Source of the DNA: Simmondsia chinensis
Lineage: Eukaryota > Streptophyta > Magnoliopsida > Caryophyllales > Simmondsiaceae
NCBI GenBank assembly: GCA_018398585.1
Contig: JAGTTD010000014.1
Span: 17,731,387 to 17,795,386, forward strand
DNA length: 64,000 nucleotides
Direction: 5' to 3'
The notes under the pieces were generated by a model. That model saw nothing but the letters and a program-made list of their open reading frames with translations. It ran no database searches and was not told the DNA's origin. Below, one piece after another: positions 23,161-35,100 of this stretch; position 1 is the stretch's first letter; each line of letters opens with the position of its first letter. The translations under genes and the position numbers were made by a program.

Positions 23161-23585
23161 TACTTGTACAAAAACAAAGCTTCGCCTTTGTTGAACCTTA
23201 AAACGTACTCTCGTAGCTCAATTACTTCTTTTCAGCAGAAAGTCGACTCTTTTCAGCTTCATAAAGCCTTGAGAATCTTCTCCCGGATTAGGAGGCAACT
23301 CGTCATAAGAATGTGTATTTGATACAACTTTTCTCCACTCCGAAAATCTTGCAATGTGTCAAATACATTACTACCAGCACAAAGCAATTGCTGATTTCGA
23401 GTATCAAGATGCCTTGGAGAAGTGCTTAGCACCTTTTGTGGTGCAATCATTGTTACCACAGCAGATACATCAACCTGCCTAGTTAAAATCAAAGGTTCGG
23501 CTGTATCCGACCCTTGTACACTGGCATATACATCGGTAAAATCAGGAGCTTGAGTTAGTTCTTGCCAATCAACAAACGTGCTAGG
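23161..23585 (-). other. NA-2 spacer between ORF1 and ORF2, decayed coding
   Basis: An open piece at 23259-23492 lies between the two frames in the same transcription sense and may have been part of one longer protein. No motif recognised. Confidence 0.35.
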
Positions 23586-24146
23586 CTAAAACTCAGCCTC
23601 TTGCTTCAATTTCTGATTTGTCAACTTCTTTTTAGCCCAAAAATCTTTCAATGCTTCGTTTAGATGGTTCCTCTTCACTTTACTCTTAGCTTTCTTTATT
23701 ATTCCCATGACATGAAAATCGTACTCCCATTTCGGAAACATGTCATAATGTAACTCAACATCTTCATAATGATCAACTTGTTCAAACTCAGGTTCTTCTA
23801 ACTTGTGTTCATCAATCTCGACATTGTCGTGGTCGAATTCATCTTCAATAATAACCGATTCTACTCGAACTTCCTCTTTTTGCTCAACATTGAGCTCTTG
23901 TTGTATAACAGTATCCATTAGCTTCGAGGGCTCATTTGTATCAAGAACACCAACACAATCTCGATTGATGTTTGCAAACAGATGAGCTGAATATTGCCGA
24001 TTCATAATTTGCTGCACCATTTCGTCCCATTCCTGTTTCTTTTTCTGCCAAAACTCCTCGCGTTCTTGCCTCCATTCTTGCTCTATTTTCTCCCAATAAT
24101 CACTCATCACTGATTGACAAGAGCCATCATCATCCATACCATCCAT
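23586..24146 (-). CDS. NA-2 ORF1, acidic coiled-coil protein, homologous to NA-3
   Basis: 186 codons from the ATG at 24146 (MDGMDDDG). The frame opens further upstream, but this start fits the position of the NA-3 start. Order of parts: a Trp- and Glu-rich helix (YWEKIEQEWRQEREEFWQKKKQEW), a variable part, a conserved acidic block (EFDHDNVEIDEHKLEEPEFEQ, split here as EFDHDN and KLEEPEFEQ), then a basic block with KWEYDFHV, IIKKAKSKVKRNHL and KDFWAKKKL. NA-3 has the same acidic and basic blocks in the same order. No known family recognised. The acidic-then-basic layout suggests protein or nucleic acid binding, by inference only. Confidence 0.65.
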   Translation of the reverse strand: MDGMDDDGSCQSVMSDYWEKIEQEWRQEREEFWQKKKQEWDEMVQQIMNRQYSAHLFANINRDCVGVLDTNEPSKLMDTVIQQELNVEQKEEVRVESVIIEDEFDHDNVEIDEHKLEEPEFEQVDHYEDVELHYDMFPKWEYDFHVMGIIKKAKSKVKRNHLNEALKDFWAKKKLTNQKLKQEAEF

Positions 24147-25312
24147 ATTTGCAATGAACAACAATGCTTCGATCTGGAACAACTTAGTTCGCAAAGATAA
24201 GAACCAACTCAGTTCGCAGGGGAACAAAATTAGATTTGAATAACTTCAACTGATGATTTCTTAAAGAAATTATACTCCTTCATTTGCAAAAACAATCACT
24301 TACTAACGGTTCCACAATCATCACTGATTACAAACGCTAATATGCAGAATTTTGCCACAGAGAACTGGAACAAACCCTAAGTACGATGTTTTCTTGAATA
24401 TTCAGACTTACGATTCTGAATTAAGCTCGATTCTAGATTGCAATCAAGCCCTCAACACAATACTCAAAGCAATCTTCAAGAACAAAATTGGATTTCAACC
24501 CTTTCGGTGCTCAGTTCAATGTCAGATTCTCGCCTAAGCAAATCTCCACTCACTAACATATAATTCTTAAGAATCAAATGCAGATTTTGATGAATTCTCA
24601 CCACTTCTATGCTTATTAACACGAATTATATCACAAATCAGCAACAACACAGATTCTAATCAGATTGTAACTTTCAGTTCAGAAACTGTTACCTCAAGCT
24701 CAACAACTGAATTATAAAACCTGAAATCACCTCAATGCAGCTTGTTTCTGATCTTTTGATTATGATCAAGTGTAATGTTGATCCAATAGCTCTCTTTAAA
24801 CTTCTTCTCCAACTGATCAAATGAATAATTGATCAAGAACAATTAAGCTCAGCACTCCACTTCAGCAACTAATACTTTGCTCAACACTCAACTTCAACAG
24901 CTAATGCTTGATCAGATTCAATCTAAATCAGCTTGATATTGAATGTCATCAACAATTACTGATCAATTAAAATCTCTTCAATGTATTTTAATCAAATTGA
25001 TCCCAACCGAAGCAATTCCCAGGCACTTGCAGATCAATAAAGCATATGACAGTAACCGCCACTCCATGCACTTCTGAACTGAATTTCTGATCACAAAAAA
25101 AACCAGCAAATTCAGCTTCAGATATGGACTTGCAGTACACAAACCTCTTCACGATCAAAATTCAGAATTGAATTCTTGATCATATAAGACTGAACTAAAT
25201 CAGTATCGAAATTGTTTTTTTTTTTTTTTTTTTGTTGATTAATTGTAGCACAATCAATCAGATTTTGTATTTTTTTTTTTTTTTTATTTAGAGCTTGATT
25301 CGGAAGCCAAAT
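24147..25312 (-). other. NA-2 long leader with two A-runs
   Basis: About 1.2 kb of AT-rich leader with no convincing frame. In element sense it carries two A-runs shortly after the primer site (T-runs on the plus strand near 25217-25233 and 25270-25285). NA-3 has two shorter A-runs in the same place. Confidence 0.6.
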
Positions 25313-25328
25313 CAAGGCTCCAATACCA
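25313..25328 (-). other. NA-2 primer binding site
   Basis: The minus strand reads TGGTATTGGAGCCTTG, a variant of the tRNA-Met-type site (CA to TG at two bases). It is followed by ATTTGGCTTCCGAATCAAG, very like the NA-3 leader. Confidence 0.75.
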
Positions 25329-25330
25329 AT

Positions 25331-25902
25331 TTTTAAGATTCAAACTACTCTTGGACCTTAACCTTGGTTGGAATAGTGAGAGTATGAGATGAGGAGAGAA
25401 TTTAGAGTTAAGAAGAGATAAGAAGTGAAAGAGAGATGAGAAATAGAGAGAGATATCAAAAGATATCAATTTGTCATTCATCAAGTTATGAGCTCTTCAA
25501 GAGAGGCTCTACATATTTATACTACTAATCCTTAGGATGGCTTAAGACTAATAATATCTAGAGATACGATGATCCTAGACACAAGGACTAACCGACTCAA
25601 CCAATCAACTAACTAACTAGCTGCCACCATGACCGACATTGACCACTAGCTAGACCACCGCAACTAATAAGCTCTAGACTTCACTTATTACATGACTTAC
25701 CCAAAGCTTAAGCTACTAATTACGTCAAGACTTATTCTAGTTACAATATCAACTAGCCAATACAACTCAATACGCTATAGTCAACACCTTATTACATTTA
25801 CTTAGGCCAAACAAGTAACCAACAGCAGCAAACACCAGCAGCAGCAGGACAACAGCAACCAGGACACTAGCAGCTCATGCTTTGGATTCTCGGATCATAA
25901 CA
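25331..25902 (-). repeat. NA-2 5' LTR
   Basis: 572 bp. On the plus strand it begins TTTTAAGATTC (TG mutated to TT) and ends GGATCATAACA. Same CT-rich block (GA-rich on the plus strand) as the other families. The TAGGA duplication follows. Confidence 0.95.
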
Positions 25903-25907
25903 TAGGA

Positions 25908-27000
25908 GTAGGAGATGTTAACTTAGCCTTTAGGGGTAGAGTTTTGGATTTGAAGGATTGTTTATTTGTACCTGCATTTCATAGGAATTTGATTTATGCA
26001 TCTCGTTTAGTGGACAATGGTTATTCTGTGAATTTTGGTTCTAAACTTTTTATTACAAGAAATAAATTGTTTATATGCAAAGGTACACGTGTGGATGGTT
26101 TACTCATGCTATTTCCTGAATAAAACTCTAATATTTGATTAAATGAATCTAATACAAGCTCACTTGTTCAGTCTCTTAAAAGAAAACACCCTAAAAGGGA
26201 TAATGCCTTCACATAGTACCAGTATTGAGGTCACATAATTCTAACAAGATCCAAAAACTAGTAAAAGATGGACTGATACAACCTTTGGACTTGAAGTCCT
26301 TGCAAGTTTGCGCATCCTCCATAGAAGGCAAGATGACCAAGTCTGCCTTTAAGAGTAAAGGAAATAGGGTCAGTGACTTGCTTGAGATAGTTCACACGGA
26401 TGTATGTGGAGCAATAAACATTCAAGCAATAGGTGGGTATGAGTACTTTATCACATTCATTAATAATTACTCTAGGTATGGATATATTTACCTAATGAGA
26501 TATAAGTCGGACTCTTTTGAAAAGTTCAAAGAATATAAAGCTGAAGTTGAAAAGCAATTAGGTAAACAAGTCAAGTCACTTCAATCGGATGAGGTGAAGA
26601 ATACCTTTCAGGTGAATTTTTGGATTTCCTAACTGTAAATGGAATAAGATTTCAGCCTTCTGCTCCAGATACACTGCAGCAGAATGGTATTGCAGAAAGA
26701 AGGAATAGGACATCATTAGAGATGGTAAGGTCCATGATGAGTCATGCTACTTTACCAATCTCCTTTTACAGTTATGCCTTAGAAACAACAGCATATCTCC
26801 TTAACTTAGTTCCATCTAAGTCAGTTCCTAAAATGCCTGTGGAATTATGGACTGGGCAAAAGCCAAGTCTAGGGTACCGTCGAATTTGTGGGTGCCTTGC
26901 GCAGGTGTTGAAAAAGAATCCTAACAAGTTAGAATCAAGGATGGAAGTATGTATGTTTTGTTGGTTATCACAAAGGAACAAGGGGTGGTCAATTCTATAG
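25908..27000 (+). pseudogene. Copia protease end and integrase remnant, unit 2
   Basis: Continues unit 2 after NA-2. Open pieces 26225-26632 and 26620-27000 cover the GAG-pre-integrase zinc region and the integrase core. Here the first catalytic Asp survives (HTDVCGA), the region of the second reads LQSDEVKN, and the NGIAERRNRT segment holds the Glu. A frameshift near 26615 and an in-frame stop near 27000 break it. Better preserved than unit 1. Confidence 0.8.
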
Positions 27001-28830
27001 TCCTTCTGATCAAAAGGTGTTGCAATTGCGAATGCGAAATATTTAGAGGAGGATTTTGTAATAGACTACAAAAGCAAAAGTAAATTAATTTTAGAAGAAC
27101 TAAGAGATAGTGAAGCTAATTCTAAACAGCTAGACACATCTCCGAACACAATGAATGTATTAAATGCACCTACGGATAGGGCTGAGGATGTTCCAAGTAC
27201 ATAAGAACAGAGGCATACTGGGAGGATATTCAAGGCGCCAGATAGGTTCATGGCGGGAAACTTTATGGCTAATCATGACATTGAATCTGATCCTCTCAGG
27301 TACAATGAGGTAATTAAAGATAAGAATGCTGATCAATGGGTCTTGGAAATAAAATCTAAGATATGATCTCTGTATTCTAATCAAGTCTGGGAACTTGTAG
27401 AGTTGTTAGAAGGCATTAAGCCCATTAGATGTAAATGGGTCTACATAAAGAAAAGAGGAGTGGACGAGAAGGTAGAGACCTTCAAGGCAAGACTAGTTGC
27501 TAAGAGCTTTACCCAAAAGGAAGAAATTGATTATAATGAGACCTTCTCACTAGTAGCTATGCTAAAGTCCATAAGGATACTCTTATCCATTATAGCTCAT
27601 TGTGATTATGAGATTTGGCAAATGGATGTCAAAACGGCTTTTTTGAATGGTCGTCTTGATGAAGACATTTATATGGTGCACCCAGACAGTTTTATTGGCA
27701 GAACTTAGAAGTATATGGTATGCAAACTGAAGAAATCCATATATGGACTAAAGCAAGTATCATGCTCATGGAACATTAGATTCAATGAAGCGATTAAATC
27801 TTATGGTTTTGAGTAATTGGTTGACGAACCATGCGTGTACAAATGACATCATGAGAAAGTAGTGACTTTCTTAATGCAATATGTGGACAACATAGTACTC
27901 ATTAGGAATATTGGAGGTGTCTTATTAGCTGTAAAGTTTTGGTTGTCAAGTCAGTACGATATGAAGGACCATGGACAAGCTAGCTATATTCATGGGATCA
28001 AGCTTCTGCGGGATTGTAATAATAGGATGTTGGATCTTTCTCAAGCCTTTGTAAGAAAAGTCTTTTATCTTTCAGGCATGGAGTTTGTTTTTCTTTAGAG
28101 CAGTGTCCTAAGACATCTCAAGAGGGAGAGCAAATGAGGAATGTTCCATAAGCTTTGGCTGTGGGAAGCCCCATGTATGCCATATCGTGCACGAGACCAG
28201 ATATTTGCTATGTTGTAGGCATGGTGAGTAGATATCAGTCTAACCCAGGTTCGATGGACTGGATGACAGTGAAGCATATTCTTAAGTATTTGAGAAGAAT
28301 TAGAGATTATATGCTAACCTTTCATAGTGACGAACTTGTTCCAGTTGGCTATACTAATTCAAATTTTATGTCCGGTAGAGATGCCACACATTCAACATCT
28401 AGATATGTCTTTACCCTTCTAGGTGGAGTCATCAGTTGGAGGAGTATCAAGCAGTCTTGTATTGCTAGCTCAACCATGGAAGCCAAATATGTTGCAGCTT
28501 CAGAAGCTGCAAAGGAGGTATGTTGGCTTAAAAAGTTCCTACTACATCTTCAGGTTGTTAGCGATGGTCTAACACCGGTTACAATCTTTTGTGAAAACTT
28601 GGGGTGGCGGATAATTTTTAAAAGCCTAGAAGGCACAAGATGTCCAAACATATTGAAAGGAAATACCGCCTTGCTAGAGGCTATGTGAAGAAGGTTGAGA
28701 TAGCGATATTAAAGATAGATACGAGCCATAACCTTGCAGAGCCTTTTACAACAACTTTCAGAAGACCTTTGAATCAGACTAAGGAATGGGTATAAAGTGT
28801 TATAGTAAATTGGATTTAGGACAAGTGTGA
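27001..28830 (+). pseudogene. Copia RT and RNase H remnant, unit 2
   Basis: RT pieces at 27403-27708 (CKWVYIKKRGVD, LVAKSFTQKEE, YEIWQMDVKTAFLNG) and 27862-28098. The catalytic YVDD is YVDN (QYVDNIVLI). RNase H at 28155-28688 has SCTRPDICYVVG, a GYTNSNF box where Asp residues are expected, and SSTMEAKYVAASEA with its Glu kept. The tail runs to a copia-type polypurine stretch (GGACAAGTGTGAGAT) next to LTR 3. Non-functional. Confidence 0.82.
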
Positions 28831-28833
28831 GAT

Positions 28834-29285
28834 TGTTAAAAACAGTGTCATGAAAATCCAAATTTATCCTGTAAATATTACTTTATTAAAGAATAAAACT
28901 AAAGTTCCGGTCATACCCTTGTTAAATTTGTGTAAGTGAGTATATATATTTCATGTGATTTTCCTTTAAGCGACATCCATAAGATGGATGTAGTCCATAA
29001 ATTACTTTTTACATGTTTGTTCTAAGTGAATTATGAGACTAAGCCACAGATAGATTTGGAGCAAATGGAATGAAATGTTATTTGAAAAACTCGTAGTCGG
29101 TGATAAGTTTGAACTACTTGTCTGCTAAGGCTATAACGTAATACTTTAGATGACCTATCTTGGTCATGTGGATTGCTATCCAAAAGTTTTAAGTTGGTGT
29201 GTTCAATAAGATTAATACACTAAGTTGGACCTTGTGAGTTACTTGTTTCTAGACTGCTATAGGAAATGAGTGATTCATGGTGTAC
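28834..29285 (+). repeat. Copia LTR 3, first part
   Basis: Starts TGTTAAAAACAGTGTC right after the polypurine stretch. Broken by Ath-1; bases 29281-29285 (TGTAC) are its target duplication. Continues at 42660. Confidence 0.9.
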
Positions 29286-30951
29286 TAATGTATTTTTCTA
29301 CGTTTATCAAAATTTAATATTTAACCCTATCTACTAAACACATCTAAATTGAAGTGCAGGGCGAGAAGGCATCTAACCATAGGGACTAAGAGTATGTGAA
29401 ATTATTCTATGACCCAAATTGATTTGATTATAATTGAGAAGTTTTTGTGTTAATTAATCTAGAAAACAACAATTAATCAAAAATAATCTACTTTTAAATG
29501 GAAAAGTGTATTAAATTGGAACCTATGGTTTCGAATACATCATTAGCCAATTGTTTTTGCATTAACCTTTAAATTGGGATTATTGATTGTCACACGAGTA
29601 GTGGTTTAGGCTACAAGCTTCAACCTACTAAGGAGATGTTGTTAGTATCGCATACTAACCCTATCTTACTAAAGCATAAGGAAAATAGGCTCTACCTAAC
29701 GTAATGTTAATTATCACATATTGAACCTATCTAACTAAAGCATAGGAAATATAGGCTCTAATTAACAATTCGGTTAATACTATTGTTTGATTATTTAATC
29801 CTAGGGCTACAAGCGCGAAGAATTAATTTATAAATATCAACATCAAAGATTAAATGTTACAAATTCAATAACCATATCAATTAAATAGACAATTAAAGCA
29901 TGATACTTTAAAGTATTTCTCACAATCAAGCAATTCATGCAACAAATAAATTATCCCAAAATTAGAAGTAATACAAAGGTAAAAAGGATAAAACTTCATC
30001 TAACCCCAGAGAGCAAGTTAGCTCTCCATCAAAGACGATCCGGTGAAGGAGGAGATGAATGAGCTAATTTTGGTCTCCACGCTAATTTCGTTCTTATTCC
30101 AATTTAACAAAAAAAGAAATTATAAAATTGAGATGAGAGAGAGAAAAGTTGGGCTGTGCTGCAGCTTACAATAGAGGAAAATTTAGAACGAAAAATGGCA
30201 ACCCAAAATCAAGCTTCCTCTCCCCAATTTAAACTATGACCTACTTCTAAACCATACCGGTTGTGATCGTGAGGAAGTGGGCCTCTGTAGGGCCGTACCG
30301 GCGGTGAGGGCTGGGCTGAACAGGAGGATGGGCTTGAGGTTGGTGATGACGTTGGGCTTGGGTGGCTGACGATTGAACTATGCAAAGGTGGGCCAAGGTG
30401 AGCTGTGCTTGCGTGGGCCTAAAGTTGGGCTGCGTTGTGAGGTGTTGTGCTTGTGTAAACAAGACACAAGTCGGCTAGGCATTGGTGGGTCGTTGATGTC
30501 GTGGACTGGAATTGAGGTTGATGAAATCGGTGCTGGTGTTGACGAGGTGGGCCTGGTGGTCTGAAAAATGCAGATGGGCCTGAGCTGGGGCTGCTGGGCT
30601 TGCTGGTGGTTGATGAGCTAGAGAGGACGATGCTAAGCCTGCGCTGGGCTATATTTGAGCCGGATGATCTAGGCCGGTGACCTGTGACGTGCAGTGAGTT
30701 GAGTTTGGGGTTGATGATGAAGGTGCGGAGCAAGCCGAGCTTATACATTATTGTCCCGAATCTCAATTGACTTGATTTAATTATCTACTCATCGAATTTG
30801 TCTTATTTGCACCAGAATTTAACAATTTTCAGAACTTTAATTTCAAACCTGTCGAACATAAAAATTGCCAAAATGAGTGTAGAACTATAATTGAATAGGT
30901 GCAAATTAATTAAAATAACAATCAAAAGATGCGTAAATACAAGACGCATCA
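29286..30951 (-). repeat. Ath-1 3' LTR
   Basis: 1666 bp. It contains a GC-rich part at about 30240-30750 full of TGGGC and GGGCT motifs. The open frames there (30247-30766, both strands) reflect that composition and are not conserved genes. It lacks about 55 bp, including the G-run cluster, found in the other LTR. Confidence 0.93.
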
Positions 30952-32340
30952 ACATCTCCACACCAAATCTTTGCTAGTCCTCGAGCAAAGCATAGGATAA
31001 ACTCAATTACTCAAGCAATCAACTACCCCAACCTTCACCAAGTTTTTCGAGATTAACACATATATTACAATTTAGGATAAGATTCACTAATTTAGAGCAT
31101 TCTCTAATTTCATGAATTTAGATTATTAAACTTCAAAACTCAACATAGAATTTTATTAACCATATATCAATCAACAGAAAATACTCAAGCAAGTTAAGCA
31201 CACAAGTGAACGTGAATGGGATCTCATGCCATAGAATCTCCTCAAATTCTTGCATCCGACCAAATATACCAAGGTTTTGTACACCTATACTATTGAATCA
31301 CCTAAATACATGCCCATACATTGGGAATTCTAAGTGGCATATGAGTGATCACTTATAACATTTTTGACCTCAATATAGCACAAAAGAAGAGCAACTTTAT
31401 CATGAATGTACATCAAATTTCACTTTCTTTTTTTTTTCTTTTTCTTTTTTTTTCTTCCCTTTCGTTTCCTCTTCTTTTTCTATCCAATTTTTGGACTTTC
31501 GCATAGCAAGTACCTCAACTTTACAATTGACATTGATCAACAAGTACTTTACATTATATCAAGAGGCAAGGATTAGGATAAGCCAATAAGGCAAGCCTAC
31601 AAAACTCAAGACATATAATATTATTTACTCAATTTTTTTAGATTTTTCATAGCACGAAAGTCCTGTGCATAGTGAATATGTGAACCGCATGAGTAGAACC
31701 CATTAATATCAACATTGATCGACAATACTCACTAACAAGTATGGAGTAGAGTTATTTAATTTCATGGAATTAAGAGAACAAAGTAAACAACTAATCCTAC
31801 TATCATCCTAACATACGCGGCGATCAAGGAAAACTTGGCTAAATGGTTATAATGTATGCTCAAAATGCACAAATGATGTTTCAAATTCTAAAAATTTAAC
31901 CAAAAAATGAGCACATGCAGATGAGCCTCACCCCCAAACCTAAATCATACATTGTCCTCAATGCAACAACATAAATCATTAAAGCACAAGAAATAAGTGA
32001 GATAGAGCAACAACCTGATAAGGTGGCGTGAACATTTATATATGACTCTTTCAACTGGGGATAAGAACCTGAAAAGAGAGAAAACAAGTCTCCAAGAAAT
32101 TAATTAGTACAAATACTAAACTAAAAACGAGAAATAACAATCCTAGGCTGCCTCCTAGGGGCACTAAGTTTTACGCCTTTAGTCGGGCACAATGGTTCTA
32201 GTGAAGATCAAGTAATGGCGTCAACCAACGAAGCAACTTCACCGAGCTCACCTTAGACAACATCTACAGCACAATCAGAAGTGTCACACATAATTTCAGG
32301 AGGGAGAGAGCAGTCGGGTGGATGCCTAATGGGGGCAGCA
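30952..32340 (-). other. Ath-1 3' untranslated region with Athila signature
   Basis: No convincing gene and no envelope-like frame. At 31926-31960 the minus strand reads ATTGAGGACAATGTATGATT and then TTAGGTTTGGGGGTG, the purine-rich signature that follows pol in Athila/Tat elements. The sequence next to the LTR (minus strand TTTGGTGTGGAGATG) is the likely polypurine tract. Confidence 0.7.
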
Positions 32341-32351
32341 ACAAGTGTAGA

Positions 32352-32650
32352 TCAAAGCTTATGAAAGGCTTCTAACCAAGACCCATTGAACTCAAAAGAT
32401 ATGTCCTTAGCGGGCAAACTAGTCAATGGTCTAGCTAACTTCCCGCGGTCCTTAAGGAATCGGTAATAGAAACTCGCATGACCTAAAAGGTCTCCAACCT
32501 GCTTCACATTTGAGGGAAGGGGCGAGTTAACAATCAAATCTATCTTAGCCTTGTCAACTTCAATACCCTCCTTAGACAACCTTCGACCTAGTACAATTCC
32601 CTTGTGAATCATAACATCATGATTCTTCTCCCAACCTAAAACTTCTTTTA
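32352..32650 (-). pseudogene. Ath-1 RT/RNase H connection scrap
   Basis: An 86-codon open piece (32352-32612) with HKGIVLGRRLSKEGIEVDKAK, LLGHASFYYRFLKD and RPLTSL, the end of the RT domain of Athila-type pol. The RT core before it and RNase H and integrase after it are deleted. Confidence 0.8.
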
Positions 32651-32699
32651 ATGTCAGGGTTCAACCTTTGTTGTATCTCTTTAGAAGGCTTTGCATTCT

Positions 32700-33300
32700 C
32701 ATCATGGGGGTCACTAACTAAATAGAGGAGAGTGTTTGGTCCACCAAATCATCAACAAAATCTACACAAAAACACTCCAACTCATCCTCACTAGTGGGTG
32801 ACGTTGAAGATTTAAAAATATTTAACCTAATAGTCATGTTTGTAAAGCTAACATCCATTACCCCAGATCTACAGTTAATTGTGGCATTGGTCGTCGCTAA
32901 GAAAGACTGGCCTAAAATGATAGGGATATGGTTTTTTGAATAACTAGAAGGTTTCATATCAAGTATAAGAAAATTAGTAGGAAATATGGCTTTATCTACC
33001 TTTACTAGTACGTTAGTAAGCTCGCCACAGGGAATCCTAGTTGATCTATGCGCTAACTACAAGGTCACCGTGGTCAATTGCAACTCTCCTAAGCCTAAGT
33101 CCGCACAAACCGAGAAATGAATAATGTTGACACTCGCTCCTAAGTCCAGTAAAGCTTGACCAATCGGGTAGTCTCCAAGTGAACAGCAGATGGTGGGGAC
33201 TGGGGTGTGACACTTCAGAATAGAGCTTACTTGCTTGGCTAAAAATACGTTTTGAGGCAGATGTGCTCTAGATCGCCTCTTTTGGTTCAGTAAGTCCTTA
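32700..33300 (-). pseudogene. Ath-1 protease region
   Basis: On the minus strand, DLGASVNII (at about 33120-33155) is the Athila-type protease active site. It is followed by a strand-rich segment and IPIILGQSFLATTNATINC in the open piece 32718-32957. At least one stop lies between the two. Confidence 0.75.
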
Positions 33301-34793
33301 ATGAACTTCGCAAAGGCCGGGATCTATTTAATCACATCAAGAAGGGGAATTTTTACCTTTACTTACCTTAATATCTCCAGAATATCTTCCCACTTCTTGT
33401 CCTTCCCATTTGGATGTGGTGCAACTAAAGCTTGGGGGAAGGGCACTCTAGGTACATATGAGGAAGGAAGATCAGAGGTCTTAAGAATGAGAGAAGGGTG
33501 CATGACCTCATCAATCTCGTTCTTTTCTTCCTTGCTCTTCTCTTCTCCCTCATCACTTATGGGTACTTTATTCTCAGCACTTACCCCATTGTCAACCTCC
33601 TTCTCACTTCTTAAAACTATAATGGACTTTGCTTGTTCTTGATGGGGAGGATAGTTATCTTGCCTCACACAGTTCCTAGGGTTCTCTACAGTTTGGCGAG
33701 GGAGTCATTCCTCATCTCTCCTATTCACGGTGTTGGCTAACTGACCTATTTGGGTTTCTAGCTTTGAGATCGATTATGTATGGGAGTGGAGGAGTTGGAA
33801 ATTAGCTTCTAAACATTTCAACACACTCAAGACCTTCTCTTCAAAATTCGAATTAGAGCTCAAATTAGAAGGTTGAGGGTACTTAGAAGTATACCCTTGT
33901 GGTTGGAAACCGACGGGTTGTGTCATACCAGGTAAGTGAGGTCGTGGGTGAGATTGTTGTGGCACAAACTGTCCTTCTCCTCTTTGCCTCTAGGAGAAGT
34001 TAGGATGGTTTCTCCAACCCGAATTGTACGTGTTAGAGTATGGGTCGTTTCATGAGAATCCTTGGACTGCATTGACTTGTTCCTCCAACCACTCCACATA
34101 AGGTGAAGCGGAGGGGCAATCATGTATAGAATGAGAAACACTAAAACATGAAGAGTAAGCACTATGCATGTTTAAAACATGAGACACATTAGGTATAGTA
34201 GAAGGAGGCAATGTCATCTTAAATAGGGAAGTTAACTGCTCTACGGAAGAGGCAAGAGAGTCTATTTTCTTATCTAAGATGGAGGTAAGAGTAATTTCAT
34301 TTACTCCTCTATTTAACCTAGTAGCATTAGGACGTGCATGTTCGGCAGATTGTTGTGAATTCTCATTCAAAAGTTAGAAAAGTTCCCATGCCTCATTCTC
34401 ATTCTTCCTAAGGAACTGACCACCGCATGAGGCATCAACAGCTTGTTGACCCTTTTCATTTAACCTACAATAGAAATTTTGGACTAGTTGCCATTTAGGG
34501 ATAGCATGATGTGGACAAGCTTGTAAGAGTTTCCTAAACCTATCCCAACTCTCATGAAACTCCTCAGTAGGGAGTTGGGCGAAGGTGTTAATGGCTCTTC
34601 TAGTAGTGTTAGTCTTACTAATGGGATAGAATTTCTTAAGAAATTCTTGTTGCATTTGGGTCCAGGTACTAATTGTCCCACTAGGTAAGGTGCCTAAGCA
34701 ATACTTAGCCTTTTTCTTTAAAGAAAAAGGAAAGAAGGCATCATCACTAATATTAGGAATCCGGAAGGTTGAGCAAACCTCCATGAAACTATT
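33301..34793 (-). pseudogene. Ath-1 gag, main part
   Basis: Open pieces 34374-34784, 34050-34370, 33774-33965 and 33363-33668, all minus. The first is a retrotransposon gag domain (YCLGTLPSGTISTWTQMQ, FLKKFYPISKTNT, ESWDRFRKLLQACPHH). The last has the proline-rich end typical of Athila gag (YVPRVPFPQAL). Stops and frame changes separate them. The N-terminal part lies beyond Chr-2 at 40360-40480. Confidence 0.82.
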
Positions 34794-35100
34794 TGTTAAG
34801 AACGTGATTAAATCTTGATCTTAACCTAAGATAAAGAGAGTAAGGGATGAGAAAGAAGTGAAGGAGATGAGGAAATAGAGAGAATTAGATGAGAGAAAGA
34901 ATGTTTAATCTCAAAGAGATTAGTTTGATATTTCATTGAATGAGTAAGAATTATACATGATCAATCTATTTATAGGAAACTAGCTACATTGAACTAAAAA
35001 TGCACTCCTACCCGGCTAACCGCCTTTGGCGCCAAACCCAATTCAAACATTACAAGCACATGGCACCTTATTACATCAAAAACGAGTAAGAAACATAACA
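34794..35100 (-). repeat. Chr-2 3' LTR
   Basis: 307 bp, TGTTAAGAACG to CATAACA on the plus strand. In element sense it has TATAAATAG and, upstream of it, the 12-bp palindrome TTTGGCGCCAAA. The complement of the polypurine tract (ATCCCCTCCCCTTAAAG) follows. Confidence 0.95.
35025..35036. promoter_or_regulatory. Perfect E2F-type palindrome in Chr-2 3' LTR
   Basis: TTTGGCGCCAAA, matching the E2F/DP consensus on both strands, roughly 50 bp upstream of the TATA box (TATAAATAG in element sense). Confidence 0.6.

Larger units (their letters stand above)
20507..25902 (-). mobile_element. NA-2: pol-less LTR retrotransposon, minus strand
   Basis: 5.4 kb with LTRs of 570 and 572 bp and the exact target duplication TAGGA (20502-20506 and 25903-25907). 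The primer site and polypurine tract both place it on the minus strand. The internal region is about 4.25 kb, with two sizeable open frames and no gag, protease, RT or integrase motif. Part of its first frame matches NA-3. The LTRs differ at roughly 3%, so it is fairly young. It needs enzymes from another element. Confidence 0.92.

Noticed and set aside
22505..23322. Plus-strand frames over NA-2 ORF2
   Set aside because: Complement shadows; the element's primer site and polypurine tract place transcription on the minus strand.
27231..27240. GGCGCC in copia unit 2 as an E2F site
   Set aside because: The context is CAAGGCGCCAG inside decayed pol, without the TTT flank.
30247..30766. Overlapping frames on both strands
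   Set aside because: They come from the GC-rich part of the Ath-1 LTR; the matching part of the other LTR (41843-42478) does not keep the same proteins.
31896..32087. Possible envelope-like frame in Ath-1
   Set aside because: Short, hydrophobic and overlapping the post-pol signature; no conserved envelope feature seen.
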